Shown: one piece after another, positions 22,735 through 33,968 of the stretch
Numbering within the stretch: position 1 is the stretch's first letter
Layout: every line of letters starts with the position of its first letter
Assembly (NCBI GenBank): GCA_963922205.1
Contig: CAWUHX010000147.1
Span: 372,001-436,000 of the forward strand
Direction: 5' to 3'
Length of the DNA: 64,000 bases
Origin: Romanomermis culicivorax
Taxonomy: Eukaryota; Nematoda; Enoplea; Mermithida; Mermithidae
Translations under genes and position numbers: made by a program
The notes under the pieces: generated by a model
Database searches by the model: none
Seen by the model: the letters and a program-made list of their open reading frames with translations, nothing else
Told to the model about the DNA's origin: nothing

Positions 22735-23379
22735 TTGCCATCCCAAGAGGCCACTTGTCCCTCCTCGATAATCAAATTTTACACTGTTTAACAATCATCA
22801 AAACAGCACCACTTATACTGTAGGTCAAGTTTATTGTTTGGTGACCAAATACTCGGGGTTGTTTTATTCAAAAACTGGCCCTGGAACATTTCTGTTTCCA
22901 TTGCTATTTTGCACTCAAAAGGGGGTCAAAGTTTTCACAAAAGCTTGGTCAAAAATTACAGTCTTTGAGCCAAAAAATCCAACTTGCATGCAAATTTTCC
23001 GAGTCTGAAGGGTACCCTTGAACTCTGTCGTATGTTTTGGTTGGGCTAATGGTGTGAAAACCTGTCCCATGACAAGGGTGGGATTTTTCTCAGAAGGGGG
23101 TCTTACACATGCAATATTTTCCAGAATTTCTATGGCGTGCCCTCTGGTCGAAGTTCCACACAGCTGCAATGTTTTTACTGGGCTGCCCACCTCGGGGCAA
23201 GAAATAAAGCAACAACATATAAACAATGAAAAAGAAATTTTGTTTATATTTTTTTCTTGTCTGGGCGACCTTGCATCGACCTTCGCATTCTTGCATGCAT
23301 TTTTGCTTGCATCTGGGGCAAGGGCAATATCGGCTCTCTTTGCTACACCCTGTGAAATTTTTGATTTCACATTATGCAA
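22735..23379 (-). pseudogene. env: Env-like glycoprotein, first copy, N-terminal part
   Basis: The frame opens at 23379 with a basic stretch of about 45 residues, then a hydrophobic signal-like segment (FSLFICCCFISC), then an ectodomain homologous to element 1: L-C-G-T-S at the mature N-terminus, G-F-F-G-S-K near 22975 and a W-C-C motif near 22810. It is open past 22915 through the conserved W-N-N-K region and is broken by two TAA codons (22788-22790 and 22779-22781). It ends within the conserved V-A-S-W-D-G-N motif, after which homology stops. The lost remainder is found, in another copy, at 22190-20456. Confidence 0.65.
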
Positions 23380-23839
23380 GTTTTTTTAAAATTTATTTTA
23401 CCCAATCATTCAAAAATGGGTTTTGGACGAACTTCTTTTCAGAATGCTGCAACGTCAGGTTCCAATGAACTGGGTTCCAACAGTGGAGCCCTGAACGGCC
23501 TGCTAAATTGCGGGATATGAAAGTTGGCCAGCAAGACCACTTTGTTCCCAGGTCCCTTGATGTCTTTTGCCATTTCCATTTGTGGGGTGTAATTTTCTTT
23601 TTTGCCCACTTTCTCTGTTTCATTGTCCTTGGAGCGCAATGACTGGGGCGTTCTTGGTGGGCTGCTATCTGGCAACTAGCTTGCTGGGCGGCCCAGGCCG
23701 AAATTTGATGTCGATGTTGACCAATCATCATAGTCTAATGTTTCCTGTTCCTCGAACATGATGGATAGCAAAGACCCTACAAAAAACAAATTTGGGATGA
23801 GTCATGCACTACCGCAACTAAATCAGGGTCATCACCATC

Positions 23840-24995
23840 AAGAGGGTACCCATTTGGACACCCTTGGATGTTATTTTGTGCGTTTTATGATTTTTGAGGA
23901 CAATTGCTGCTCCCATGCCCTTTTTCGTGACATATGTAGCATTGGGCATCTTTCAGCTGAGAACAAAATTTTCTCTTGTGCCCCATTTATTTACATTCAT
24001 AACATTTTGCTCTGCAGTTACTTCTTGAGTGGCCATTTGGCCCCCAAATTTCACATTGCAGTTTGAATCTGCACTCAGGGGCGAAATGACCACCTTTGAC
24101 TTATGTATGACAGGTGACATCCTTTTTATTTGCATATCGTTTTTGATGTACATTTTGTTGCATCTGTATGCATAATTTATTTAGTTTTTCATTTATTTCA
24201 TCTATTTGCTTATTTGTGTAACTTGCTGAGGGTTGCAGGGCAAGAATGGGCTCTTGCAACCCAACATTGTATCTGGCTGAAGGGGAAAAGACCACATTGG
24301 CCTCATGCCGCAAAATTTCTTGTTTCATGAAAGTTGCTTCTTTAATTAAATGATTTAAATTGGTGAAACATTCAAAATTTAGGGCTTTTCGGACATCTGC
24401 CTGAAGCCCATTCCGAAAAATTGATTCAAGAATGGTGTTCCTTGCATTTGTGTCAAGAGTTGGGTAGGCGAGCCTTCCCATTTTTTCAAGTTCATTGAAA
24501 TATGCAGTAACCCTTTTGGTTCTTTTTTGTTTTCTGTCTTTTAAACTTTGTCTGTGAAAAAGGGTGTCCCCTTGGTTGGGGAATGCCGATTCCAAAGCAA
24601 CTTTAAATTCTTCATAGTTTGTAAGCAGATCATCAGAATTTGAAATATTTTCGAATTTCATGAGGGCATCACCTCCAAGGTGAAACTCCAAAAAAATTCT
24701 TTTTAATTGATCATCTTCATCTTTTATTCCTTTCAAAATCATTTGCTTCTCAAGTTTTTTAGCCCATTCAGTGAAATTTTCGTTAGGCAGCCCAGAAAGA
24801 AATGGGAAAAGAGTTAGTTTTAGCCAAAAGCATGTCATCAGGCAAGTGATTCACTCTAATTTCATTTATGGTCGATTCTGTGTGGGCTGCTGTTCTGTTC
24901 ATTCGGGCTTCAAGGTTTTGAAGCCTCTGATTCAAGACCGCAGCTAATGCATATTGAACAATGTGACCCAGCAGGTCCTGATTTTGTAAGGGCAT
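23840..24995 (-). pseudogene. gag: Gag of element 2, four damaged zinc knuckles
   Basis: Homologue of the element 1 Gag. The likely start is ATG at 24995 (MPLQNQDLLGHIV), although the frame is open from 25040. A frameshift near 24790 separates the N-terminal part from the capsid domain (ENFTEWAKKLEKQM near 24775, FNELEKMGRLAYPTLDTNAR near 24500). The four CX2CX4HX4C knuckle positions are all present between 24112 and 23900, which shows four knuckles are ancestral. Knuckle 1 (24071-24112) has a stop, knuckle 2 has Trp for its second Cys, knuckle 3 has a stop, and knuckle 4 (23900-23941) is intact. A G-D-D-P motif after the knuckles matches I-D-D-P in element 1. Non-functional. Confidence 0.8.
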
Positions 24996-25261
24996 TTTTC
25001 GGACAACTTGATTTTTAGCCTCTTGCTCAATGCACAACAATGTTTCACTCAGGATCTCTGTACGTTTATTTTCCAGGTTTTATACAAAACCCTGTTATAA
25101 TACCAAAAACGTTCGTTTATGTGAACCAGAGTTGTTTTCGGGGAAAAACCAAACTGATTCTTCCATGCCAAATTCGAAAATTGAAGGGGACAATTTACAT
25201 CTACTGTCCCACAAAAATTTTAAAAGGTTCGTTTTTTTTTTAATGTCACCCCCTGTTATTA

Positions 25262-25270
25262 GGTCACCAA
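25262..25270 (-). promoter_or_regulatory. Primer binding site core of element 2
   Basis: On the minus strand ttggtgacc lies upstream of gag, preceded by a CA-containing LTR-end-like gtcacaaagatc. It is identical to the core in element 1. Confidence 0.6.
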
Positions 25271-25783
25271 GATCTTTGTGACATCCTTTCTTAATGTTCT
25301 CAGAAACCCTGTTGCACCTACTGCAAAATTATGATATCAACAAATGAAGGCTTGGGTTTTTGGTATTTATTATTAAATTACTTGCAAATGTAAATGGATA
25401 AGGCAATAAACAGAATGATACAGGAGCTGGAAGATGGAAAGGTCGGCACAATAGGAGATGTTGAAACTCAACGGTTTTTGCCATAATTGTCGGTGGGTTC
25501 AAAATATTGAACGTATTAGTGTATTTTTTGAGTGGAAGTGGTTTTTTTTTTGTTTTAGAGTGTGTCGACCCTTCCATTTCTTGCCTAGTATATACATCAC
25601 AAATGCAAAAATAGTCAAAACAAAGTACTAGAAAAATAAGTCTGTTTCCCAACTGGGAACCCAGATTAAGAAAAGCAAAAGAAACCACTAACATGACGAG
25701 AAAATATGTGGGAAATGAGGGATAAATAGAATATATGGACATTTACATAAAAATTATCCTTGTGCAGCAATTGTTGTGGATAT
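25271..25783. other. Possible 5' LTR remnant of element 2
   Basis: By position this should be the 5' LTR of element 2, but I see no second copy next to the polypurine tract at 20220. A minus-strand open frame of 137 codons (25329-25742) has no recognisable features. Confidence 0.3.
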
Positions 25784-27801
25784 TCATTTGGAATCCACTA
25801 ATCGTCGTAAACAATTTCTAAAGCATGTACTGGATACAGATGACGAATTTCTAATTATGGACGGTTTCAGTGCAGATAATGCACGAATAAGTGGGAAATT
25901 TAATGGGCTTCTTTTTGAAAGCTTGATCAAAATTGCTGAACAAAATTTTTGGCAACTATCATAAAAAACTAATTTTTGTAACTCGGAAGCCGATTTGGGC
26001 AGTTTGATTTTGTGCCAATACCTGCAAATGAAATGCAAGTGGAGGAGAATGATTTGCTTATATGCTTGCTTTGAGTTTTACTCACCTACTGAACGGAACT
26101 CTTTAGATTTTGGATCAGTCAACTTTAGCTCCAATAAACGATTATTAGTCATAGCCTCATCCACAATTGAGGATTTTAAAATATGACGAGGTATAGCACC
26201 ATGCAGACTACTTATCTCATCAAAAATGAATGGCGACATTGGCAATGGAGTTTGGAATTTTCGTAGAAAAGGTTTCAAATGTAAGGCCATCGTCTGAAAA
26301 ATGAGTTTGCTTTTATTGAGGTACATACTCGTATTTAGTGATCAAAAACCATTATCTCACTTTGAAGAACTCCATTTTTGATTCCAAAAATATATCTTTA
26401 AATGCTTGTTCCAATGTATCAAACGAGGTCACAGTAGGCTTTGGTTCAACACTTGTTACATATTGACGAAAATACGGTAAAATTTCTAATGCGCACTCAA
26501 CGACAATAACATTTCAACGACAATAACAGAACTTTTTGGCAAATTTTGTCGATCCTAAAATTGCAGAATTTTACATAAAAATATAAGAAGAAATTCTTTA
26601 CACTCACCAGTTATTTTTGTGAAATCATCTCGCCAAGCTGGACTATCTTTGAAAACATAATACATGGCTTGCAATACAGAATTTACATTCCAACCAGACT
26701 GCTTATGACCAGTTTGAAAAGCCCCATGAACGATATGAAGGCTACATGTTCCTACGTCAAGTAAAGCTGAATCAACTTCCATTGCATAAAATTCCTTGAA
26801 GTCTCGGAAAAATTTCAAGTTCACATTTGGGCCATCCATTGAAATTTGGATTAGATTGGATAACTTGAGGCCCGAAATACATTCCATAAATTTCTGAAAA
26901 AATGAATTGCAAGTGAAATTGTATGATAAAAAAAAGCAAGAAAAAATATATGTGAAATTAACTTTTCATTTGCAAGGGATTTAAGTCATTTGATACAATA
27001 CACTGGGTAAAAAATACTCACCTTAAAGATATCTGCAGCTGTGGCATGGCCAAGGAATACTGATGTCAGATAGCGATTTTTGACCATATTATCTGATTCA
27101 TCCCAATATCGAATTACTAAATCCATTTGCCCTTTCTGTGAAATTTTGTTGAAAGCTCCATCAAAACAGGCCACAAAAACTGGCGATTTACATAATTGTG
27201 CTTTGAGAAGCTTTGTAAAATAAGGCGCCAAACCAAATGAAATAACATATGCAACTTTTTGAGCCCTGATCGATATTGATTTAGCAATAGTACTGTCAGG
27301 AAACATAGCTTTTAAAACTGCTGCATAACCTTTGTAGCTCTTGTACGACAAATATTTATCTACTGCATTTAATGATGCAATAATTTCAGCCCGCAAAACA
27401 TTATCACGAAGAATAAATTGGTTATCCAAGTTAAGTTCTTTGGACGATGAGGCAGTTGATGACTGATTAACAAACATATTTGTCGAGCCACTAACAGTAG
27501 GTTCCGATTCTTCATTTTCAACATGGGCTACGATTGGCTGCCATTGTTCTTTACTAGTTGTACCAAAACACTTGAGCGAAAGTTGATCTGCTGACCTTTG
27601 AGGCTTATTTCCTTGATGCTTATCACCTTTCACATGGCTTATAAGAGCTTGATGCCCCATTGTTGAAACACTAAATTCCTTCTTACAATATGTGCAAGAA
27701 GCTTTAGTATCCATCCCACCAGGTCGAACCCACAATGCCCAATCCAGATTTAGGTCCGGATCCATCCACTCCTTTTGGAAGGTTGTTACTCTTTTCGGCA
27801 T
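25784..27801 (-). pseudogene. hAT-like transposase gene, five exons, frameshifted
   Basis: Starts at ATG 27801 with a BED-like zinc finger (CTYCKKEF ... H-KGDKH, residues about 37-62), a family abundant in cnidarians, molluscs and fish. Exon 1 ends at 27022 (aag/gtgagt), exon 2 is 26894-26608, exon 3 26554-26361, exon 4 26293-26086; a fifth coding piece runs about 26017-25784 to a stop. Exon 2 carries the motif SMDGPNVNLKFF and a following LHIVHGAF. Exons 1-2 join in frame. Exon 3 contains a 17-bp-period duplication (copies 26497-26511 and 26514-26528) that shifts the frame; without it the frame would be continuous through LEILPYFRQYV. The exon 4-5 junction also fails to keep frame. Only part of the hAT core is present. 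Inactive. Confidence 0.75.
26497..26528. repeat. Frame-breaking tandem duplication in hAT-like gene
   Basis: The 15-base word tcaacgacaataaca occurs at 26497-26511 and 26514-26528, a period of 17. As 17 is not a multiple of three, it breaks exon 3 of the transposase. It looks like a replication slippage or repair event after the gene was inserted. Confidence 0.85.
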
Positions 27802-28057
27802 AAATTAAAACTGAAGCAGAAGCACATTAAGTGAATTTTTTCATTTCAATAATGATAGCAGAACAATATGACAAACAATAAAGGAATTATTTTTATGATT
27901 CTATGACACAACACAAAATGAGCAGAATAGCATAGAAGTTTATTGCTGATGTATAAATGATATAAATTCTAACATACTCAAATTTAAATACATAAAATAA
28001 GAAGTGAAAACAAGGTGGAAAAGCTACAACAAAGAGTCAACATAATGAAACAGTGTT

Positions 28058-28074
28058 TTGGCGCGTAGCGCCAA
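28058..28074. repeat. Perfect GC-rich palindrome
   Basis: ttggcgc, gta, gcgccaa: a 7-bp perfect inverted repeat with a 3-base loop in an AT-rich setting, just inside the hAT-like terminus. It could be a hairpin or protein-binding site near a transposon end. Confidence 0.6.
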
Positions 28075-28119
28075 GTTTTTTTGTAAAATTTACTTCAAAA
28101 TAGCCTTCTGAGCTTGAAC

Positions 28120-28240
28120 TTTGGGAAAATTCAAGGACATTTCCCTTTTTTTCCAGAATTCAAGGACAATTCAAGGATTTCAAGGACGGCTTTCAAAAAT
28201 AAGGACAATTCAAGGATTTCAAGGACGCGCATGAACCCTG
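28120..28240 (-). repeat. hAT-type terminal region
   Basis: Read from 28240 inward, cagggttcatgcgcgtcctt is followed by several copies of ccttgaaatccttgaa-like words. This is the pattern of many animal hAT ends (CAGGGTT then repeated TTCAAGGA). It may be the right end of the element carrying the transposase at 25784-27801; no matching left end was found. Confidence 0.6.
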
Positions 28241-31200
28241 AGAATACCCAGTTGCTTTATCTCAAAGGGGTTATTGGTTTCCAAAATTTCTCTGGAGAAT
28301 AAGTAATTGAAAATTTGATGAATCATGATGATATTAACTTATATAATAAGAAAAGACCAGGAAATTCTATCAGGTGATTTGACATTGAAATGTAATTGGG
28401 TCAAATGACTTGGCTGAAGTTGAGTATTATGTCTGCACATATCTTTCATATTGCAGTGGAATGCTTTCAGCTGTCAGGGGTATGGTGTAATGTAGACTGA
28501 GTTACAGTAAGATTTGCTATTCTTAGTCAGAAGACAATGGAGTTTTCTGTTTGCTAATTTACAACACAAACTCAGTTCCATTGACACTATACAAAAGAAA
28601 ATCAGCCTCCACGAACTCAGACAAAATGATCAAAAATGACAATGATATTGATGCGGCCAGACCACTACTTATCGAATAAACAGATAATCTAATAAGGGCA
28701 AAAGCCCACTACCCTAGATATGAACCAAAAGGCAAAGGCCCAGTAAAACCATAAGAGCAGGGAAATGTATGTCTTGGGGCACTTAGGGCCCAGCAAACGT
28801 TCAGATATAGCTATCTGAACCAAGAAAAATAGGAAAAAAAATTCCTTGAAGACAAAGTGAAGGGTTCAGGAATGAAAAAAAAACTCCGACTGATGTTTGT
28901 GACCAAAACAGAGTCTTGTATAAGTTTTCAAGGCCCACTTGACCTATATTTTGTAAACGTAGAGAATGCCCATAGTAATAAGCTTGGACCACAGAGCTGG
29001 CTCACTGCAGGCTCATGAATTTCATGTTATTCCTGTGTCAGCCAAAACCCATATTGGAAACTGCAGGGGTGCTTGGCCCTCTGTCAGTTCTAAGTGTTTC
29101 TGTGATGTCTGGCCACCTTTCCTGTTGAAGTATGCATAATTACAATGTGGAAGAAAGTGCCAAGTAATCTAGCAAAAAAGTGAAGAATTGGCGCAGATAA
29201 TTTCTAGCAAAGAATGGTGAAAACATGGACTGTTATATAACCTGTTTTTACAGTAATTTTCGTCCAAATAAGAATAATAATAAATCTTAAAGAAATCAGA
29301 AGGATGAAACCAATAGAGAGTTCACACAAATTTGCATAATTCACATTCGGTCACTCCTTGTGACATTCCCATCCTTCAAAAAGTCAACACCCTCTTTCAT
29401 ATTCCCGGCAGTGAATATTAGGATGCAAATTGATTTTACAAGTATCACTATTTGTTTCCAATGGATTTCAAAAGGCTGAGTGATGGGAAGAGAAAATGAG
29501 TGTATCCACAGGGGGCTGTCCTTGTGATTCATAGGAGACCCTGGGGTGGAAGGGTACTATTTCATTCACATGAATCAAAAAAGGTCTACCCTTCTCATTT
29601 CCCAAGATGACGTTTGGTTAGGAAATACTTATGATTTTGAATGGTCCATGCTGTTCAGTAATAAATTTTGGACCCTGAAACCATTTCACAGTATGAATTT
29701 TCCAAAAGATGTGACCCCCACTTTTGTATTGGGTGTCATTGGTGCTTCTACTTTACTGGGCCACATAATTGGCTTGTGCTGCAATGAATGAAATGAAATA
29801 TTGATTATTATCAATTTTCATTTAGTTCCCACAACACATATCTGGATTCGACAATGTATGTACATTCTTACAGATTCATTATAGCATCAGGCAGCAAACC
29901 TTCAAAATTTTGGGTTCGATGCTCATTCACATGCAAGTCATTACTTAATAAATGGTTGAAATTGTGCATGAAATGGTCATGCTAATGCACAATTTATATT
30001 TTCAGCAATCATTTAGAAGCTTGCAAGATGAGTTTGCTACCAAAGCTGGCTATTTTCCTTGTATGAAATCATATATCCTTTGTGCAAGGCATTGTCTAAT
30101 GATTGGAAAACAAAAAAGTAATTCCTAGGCGTTCCATATACATACCTCATAGCTTGCATCTCTGCACATCAAGGAAGAATATCTGTCAGTGACAGAAATG
30201 AGAAATGTTCCAACAATATTATTTGCCAGAATCATGAAACTGTGAGCAAGCTATTAATATGCCATTGGAAGTTACTACATAGGTGATCCATCATCATGAG
30301 AATCAATGAGTAACTGGTGAACCATGTACTTCATGGGACTATTCTGAAAAAAAATTGTGAATAGTTCTGTGAAAGTCAACAAGGTCATTTGTAACAAAAT
30401 GTAATATAATTCCTTTTTTTGTCAGGACACCAAGAAGTTTGGCCCAAATGTGAAGCTTGTTGAGTTTTGCTCCTGGCACACATAGTCAAGCTTTGGGACA
30501 ATAAAACTTTTTGCCCTATGAAATTATCAAGCAGCACAAAATCCAGATAACTGATCTAATGTATCAGCTGAAGAATTTGGCCAGACATGTTTTTTGCCAC
30601 CATTTCCAGATCTACTGAAAATAGAATATTCAGGGTAATGTTGTGTAAACTGCCCACCCATCTCTACTTAGTTCTTTCTATCCTACACTTTTTTCAGACA
30701 TTTTCATGAAATCAATAGTGAAATTTTAGTTGAGAATTCACTACCAGAATCAAAAATGTTTGAATGATTTTTCATAAGTAACATGGATAAGTGTTGCAAT
30801 CTAAGTCACTTTTCTTAACTTTTATCTGGGTTCTTACTCACTCACACCTCATTGTAAAATAATTGATCAAGAACCTTGTCCATGAAAACTTTTAATTTAA
30901 CATGGGTTGGAATTTAGCAGCTGATACCCGCTCCCCAAAATGTACTTAAAAATAATCATGACAGGAATTAATTACGTTATGCAATGACATAATCAGTTTG
31001 TGCTGTTCCAGTTCTTATTGATCTGAGTGGAATTTGCTCTCTGATTCTGTCCTTTTTCTTGTGAATGGATTCTGATAAAGATTGTGGAAGAACTAACATT
31101 TTCGATGTATAACCCAAATTTTCTCTGAAATACAGTTCCAAACATTCTGACACTTATGAAAATAAATAAAAACTGGTTCGAAATACATGCATGCAAAAAA

Positions 31201-32455
31201 TTCAGCATAAAATACCATTGAGGCAGTGTTCAAATGTCCCCCAAAAGTTGAAAATCACTCCTAGGAGTGATTATACAGCAAGTGGAGGAACCTTAAAGCC
31301 ATAATGGTTTGACATTTGAGTTTGATGTAGTGTGTAATAGAGTTCTCGAGTGAAACAAGCTATAGATTAAAAGTGCTGCCACAATTTTAACTCTGAAAAT
31401 TAAACAAAAATAATGTGAATTGAAGTGATCATTTGTATTTACACTAGATACTCGAATTTGATACCTATGAAAAGTATAAAAAATTTAAAGGACAAGTACA
31501 TTTGGCATTCCCCCTTAGATGAAGTAGTTAATTATAATAGCACATTTTTTGACTACTACTTGCACATTATAATTTCCATTTTCCTTAACCTGACCTTTAA
31601 TACCCTCATCGACAAAGTTGTTATTCATTTTTGCGAAAATTGTATAACACAAGTTAGGCTGTAAGTTGAATCACCTTATCTCTGATCAGTTTGTATCTTA
31701 AACAAAATTAAATATCAGAATATCTTCCAAGTGATTTTGTACAATCTGAAAAAGTTGTGGCCTGAACACAATCATCAATATCCCTTCATCCATATCTTCA
31801 AGAATGTCCAAAACCTCCATCACACACAAAAAAACCCATGTCTTCCATATTTCAGAAGAAAAGTGCACTAACTCAGAGTTAATCCTGGGGGAGAGCACAA
31901 TTAAAATCTCATGTTAATTTAACAATGTGTTAGCAAAGCTGACATTGGTACATACTGCTCAACTTTAACACTGCTTCAAGTGCCATTTCTAACACTGGAT
32001 TAGCTTAAGCAGTGTTCCTGCATACACCCTTGGAATCTTCTGTTATTTACTCACTTTACAGAATTTTAGTATTAGACCTGTTTTCAAGAACAATGCAGGA
32101 CAAACATACAAATATCCAACAAAGGCAAAAATTAGCCAAAAGCATTATTGTAGAATAGATAGTTGACAGCTGACGCACTGCATGCTATCAAATAACCAGA
32201 CCTGCCAGATAGTATAATGTTACCAGATAGTATCATTCTAATAATTTTAAAAAATATCTGTGAGTTGAATAATTTACACTAGCAGCAGATGAAGTCTCTC
32301 AAAGATTGCAGCGTTCTGTCCTCAATATAGGAAGGGTGCTGCCTGCAGGCCTTCAAAAAAGCTAATCAGAGGCCCAATTCTGTCTGATTAGACATACAAG
32401 TCATTATAATCATAATGGTCAGAAATTGAGAAAACTTGTAGATACAAACCCTCGT
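28241..32455. other. Non-coding stretch
   Basis: About 4.2 kb in which I see no gene, RNA or clear repeat. Open frames are short and of background composition. Confidence 0.5.
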
Positions 32456-33240
32456 CATTGAAGAAAATAATTGGAAAAAGGAAATGAAATCAGAAAAAGG
32501 AACAAATTCAGAAAAAAGAAATAATCGTAAGAAAAAATTGAAAAATTGGAAAGGATAAAAGAAGAAATTCGGAAAAAAACAAAAAAATTTAGATAAGGAG
32601 AAAAATTTGCAGAAAAATAAAAAAAATGAGAAAAAAAGTTAAAAAGGAAACTATACAAGAAAAAAAGAAAAGTGGAGATGAAGGATACATGATGAGATGA
32701 AATGAAATGAAGAAAAAAAATAGAAAATTGAAAAAAAATGTTCGAAAACAAGAAACAAAATCAGGGAAGAAACAAAAAAAATTTAGGAAACAATTAAAAA
32801 ATTCAAAAGAAGAAAAAGAATTTGAATAGGAGAAAAATATTGGGAAAAAGAAAAAAAACTGGGAAAAATGTTGGAAAAATGGAAAAAGTAAAAAATCTGG
32901 AGGAAACAGAGAGAATATTGGAAAAGAAGAAAAAAATGAAAAAAGCAAAAATATTCGTTTGAATAGAATCAAAATAGCAGACAAAAATTTCAGAAAGAAA
33001 CAAAATTGAAAAAAATGAAGAAAAGGGATTGGAAAAAATGGGACATAAATTGGAAAAAATAATATAGAAAATTTGAAAAAAAGAAAAATTGGATAATTAG
33101 AACGAAATGGGAAAGAAGAAAAATCGTGATAAAGAAAAAAAATTAGAAAAGAGAAATAGTTAAAAATATACTAATTGAAACTGAGGAAAAAGAAATTCAG
33201 AGAAAGAAAGAAAAAGGGAGAAAAAATTAGAAAAATAACT
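32456..33240 (+). repeat. Polypurine tract (about 0.8 kb)
   Basis: Nearly pure A/G on the + strand: variations on gaaaaaattggaaaaa without exact periodicity. Minus-strand 'proteins' made almost only of Phe and Ser here are translations of this composition. A shorter, similar tract lies at 37257-37480 on the other side of the MULE. Confidence 0.85.
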
Positions 33241-33587
33241 TAAGATATCAAATGGCTTGTATCTAACCAACCACCAGAGGTGACTCAAAAGAACCTCAGT
33301 CTGCTAAATGCAGTGCAACACTTCTCTAGCAGAACTGAATACAACCTTCAGTCTATAATCAGTAACTGGAATTTCAAACTCCAACAATCAAAAAGCAATT
33401 AGAGTGGCAAGGATAATAATAAATGATAAATGATATTTATTTATAATATAGTTGGGGCTCTCAGCCATGGGTTTCAACCAGGTGGTAAACAAACAAGTCC
33501 ATGGCACACAGAAAAATATAATGAATGAATAATCATGTTTTTTTGGTCAATTGTGGCTCCACCCATGTCACCAATTTTGTGTAGATG
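33241..33587. other. Non-coding stretch before MULE
   Basis: Contains a short taataataaatgataaatg-like run (about 33413-33435), which resembles the simple-sequence tails of LINE or SINE insertions. No further support. Confidence 0.3.
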
Positions 33588-33596
33588 TGGTTTTTG

Positions 33597-33790
33597 GGTG
33601 TATGCCAGGTTGGCGAAAGTGCCGGGTTGGCGAAAGGACCGGGTTGTCGAAGAGACCGGGTTGGCGAAAGGACCGGGTTGTCGAATAATGTTATAAAAAG
33701 AAAGCAGAAAATCGTTTTTTAAAAGTGTACCGCCTTGTCGAATAACGCTTTAAATTAAGTGTACCGGGTTGTCGAAAAAAGCACTCGACA
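33597..33790 (+). repeat. Left terminal inverted repeat, seven 17-bp units
   Basis: Begins ggtgtatgcc and contains seven copies of [a/g]ccgggttg[g/t]cgaa-type units, five of them contiguous at 17-bp spacing and two more spaced (near 33730 and 33763). Units alternate between ggcgaaagg and gtcgaagag/gtcgaataa endings. The left end has one unit more than the right. The array offers many potential transposase binding sites. Confidence 0.9.
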
Positions 33791-33968
33791 TCCCGTACTC
33801 ATGCAAATTAGGTAAAGTCAGTTTGTAGGATAAAAATAGACATTATTTTGTTGCAATAGAAAATTTTTCTCACAATGTTAAACGATTCTTAATGCTAAAA
33901 CGTAGTTTTATGTTCAATATTATTATTATTATTATTAATATCATCATTGTTGATTGCAATTTGCAATA

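Larger units (their letters stand above)
20219..25270 (-). mobile_element. Second gag-env LTR-type element without pol (element 2), degraded
   Basis: Read on the minus strand, the order is primer-binding-site core ttggtgacc (25262-25270), gag, env and a polypurine tract ending in TG (20220-20232). This is the layout of element 1. The Gag and Env are homologous to those of element 1 but clearly diverged. All frames carry stops and shifts. No pol motif lies between gag (ends about 23840) and env (starts about 23380), although the spacing equals that of element 1. The env gene is present partly twice (23379-22735 and 22190-20456). I could not match LTR sequences outside the primer site and polypurine tract, so the outer limits are unknown and the coordinates cover only the interior. 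Confidence 0.75.

Noticed and set aside
23018..23389. Plus-strand open frame of 123 codons
   Set aside because: Shadow of the Env frame on the minus strand, which has homology to element 1.
25329..25742. Minus-strand open frame of 137 codons
   Set aside because: No recognisable features and no counterpart; it lies where an LTR remnant is expected.
32455..33003. Minus-strand Phe/Ser-rich membrane-like proteins
   Set aside because: Translations of the polypurine tract, not genes.
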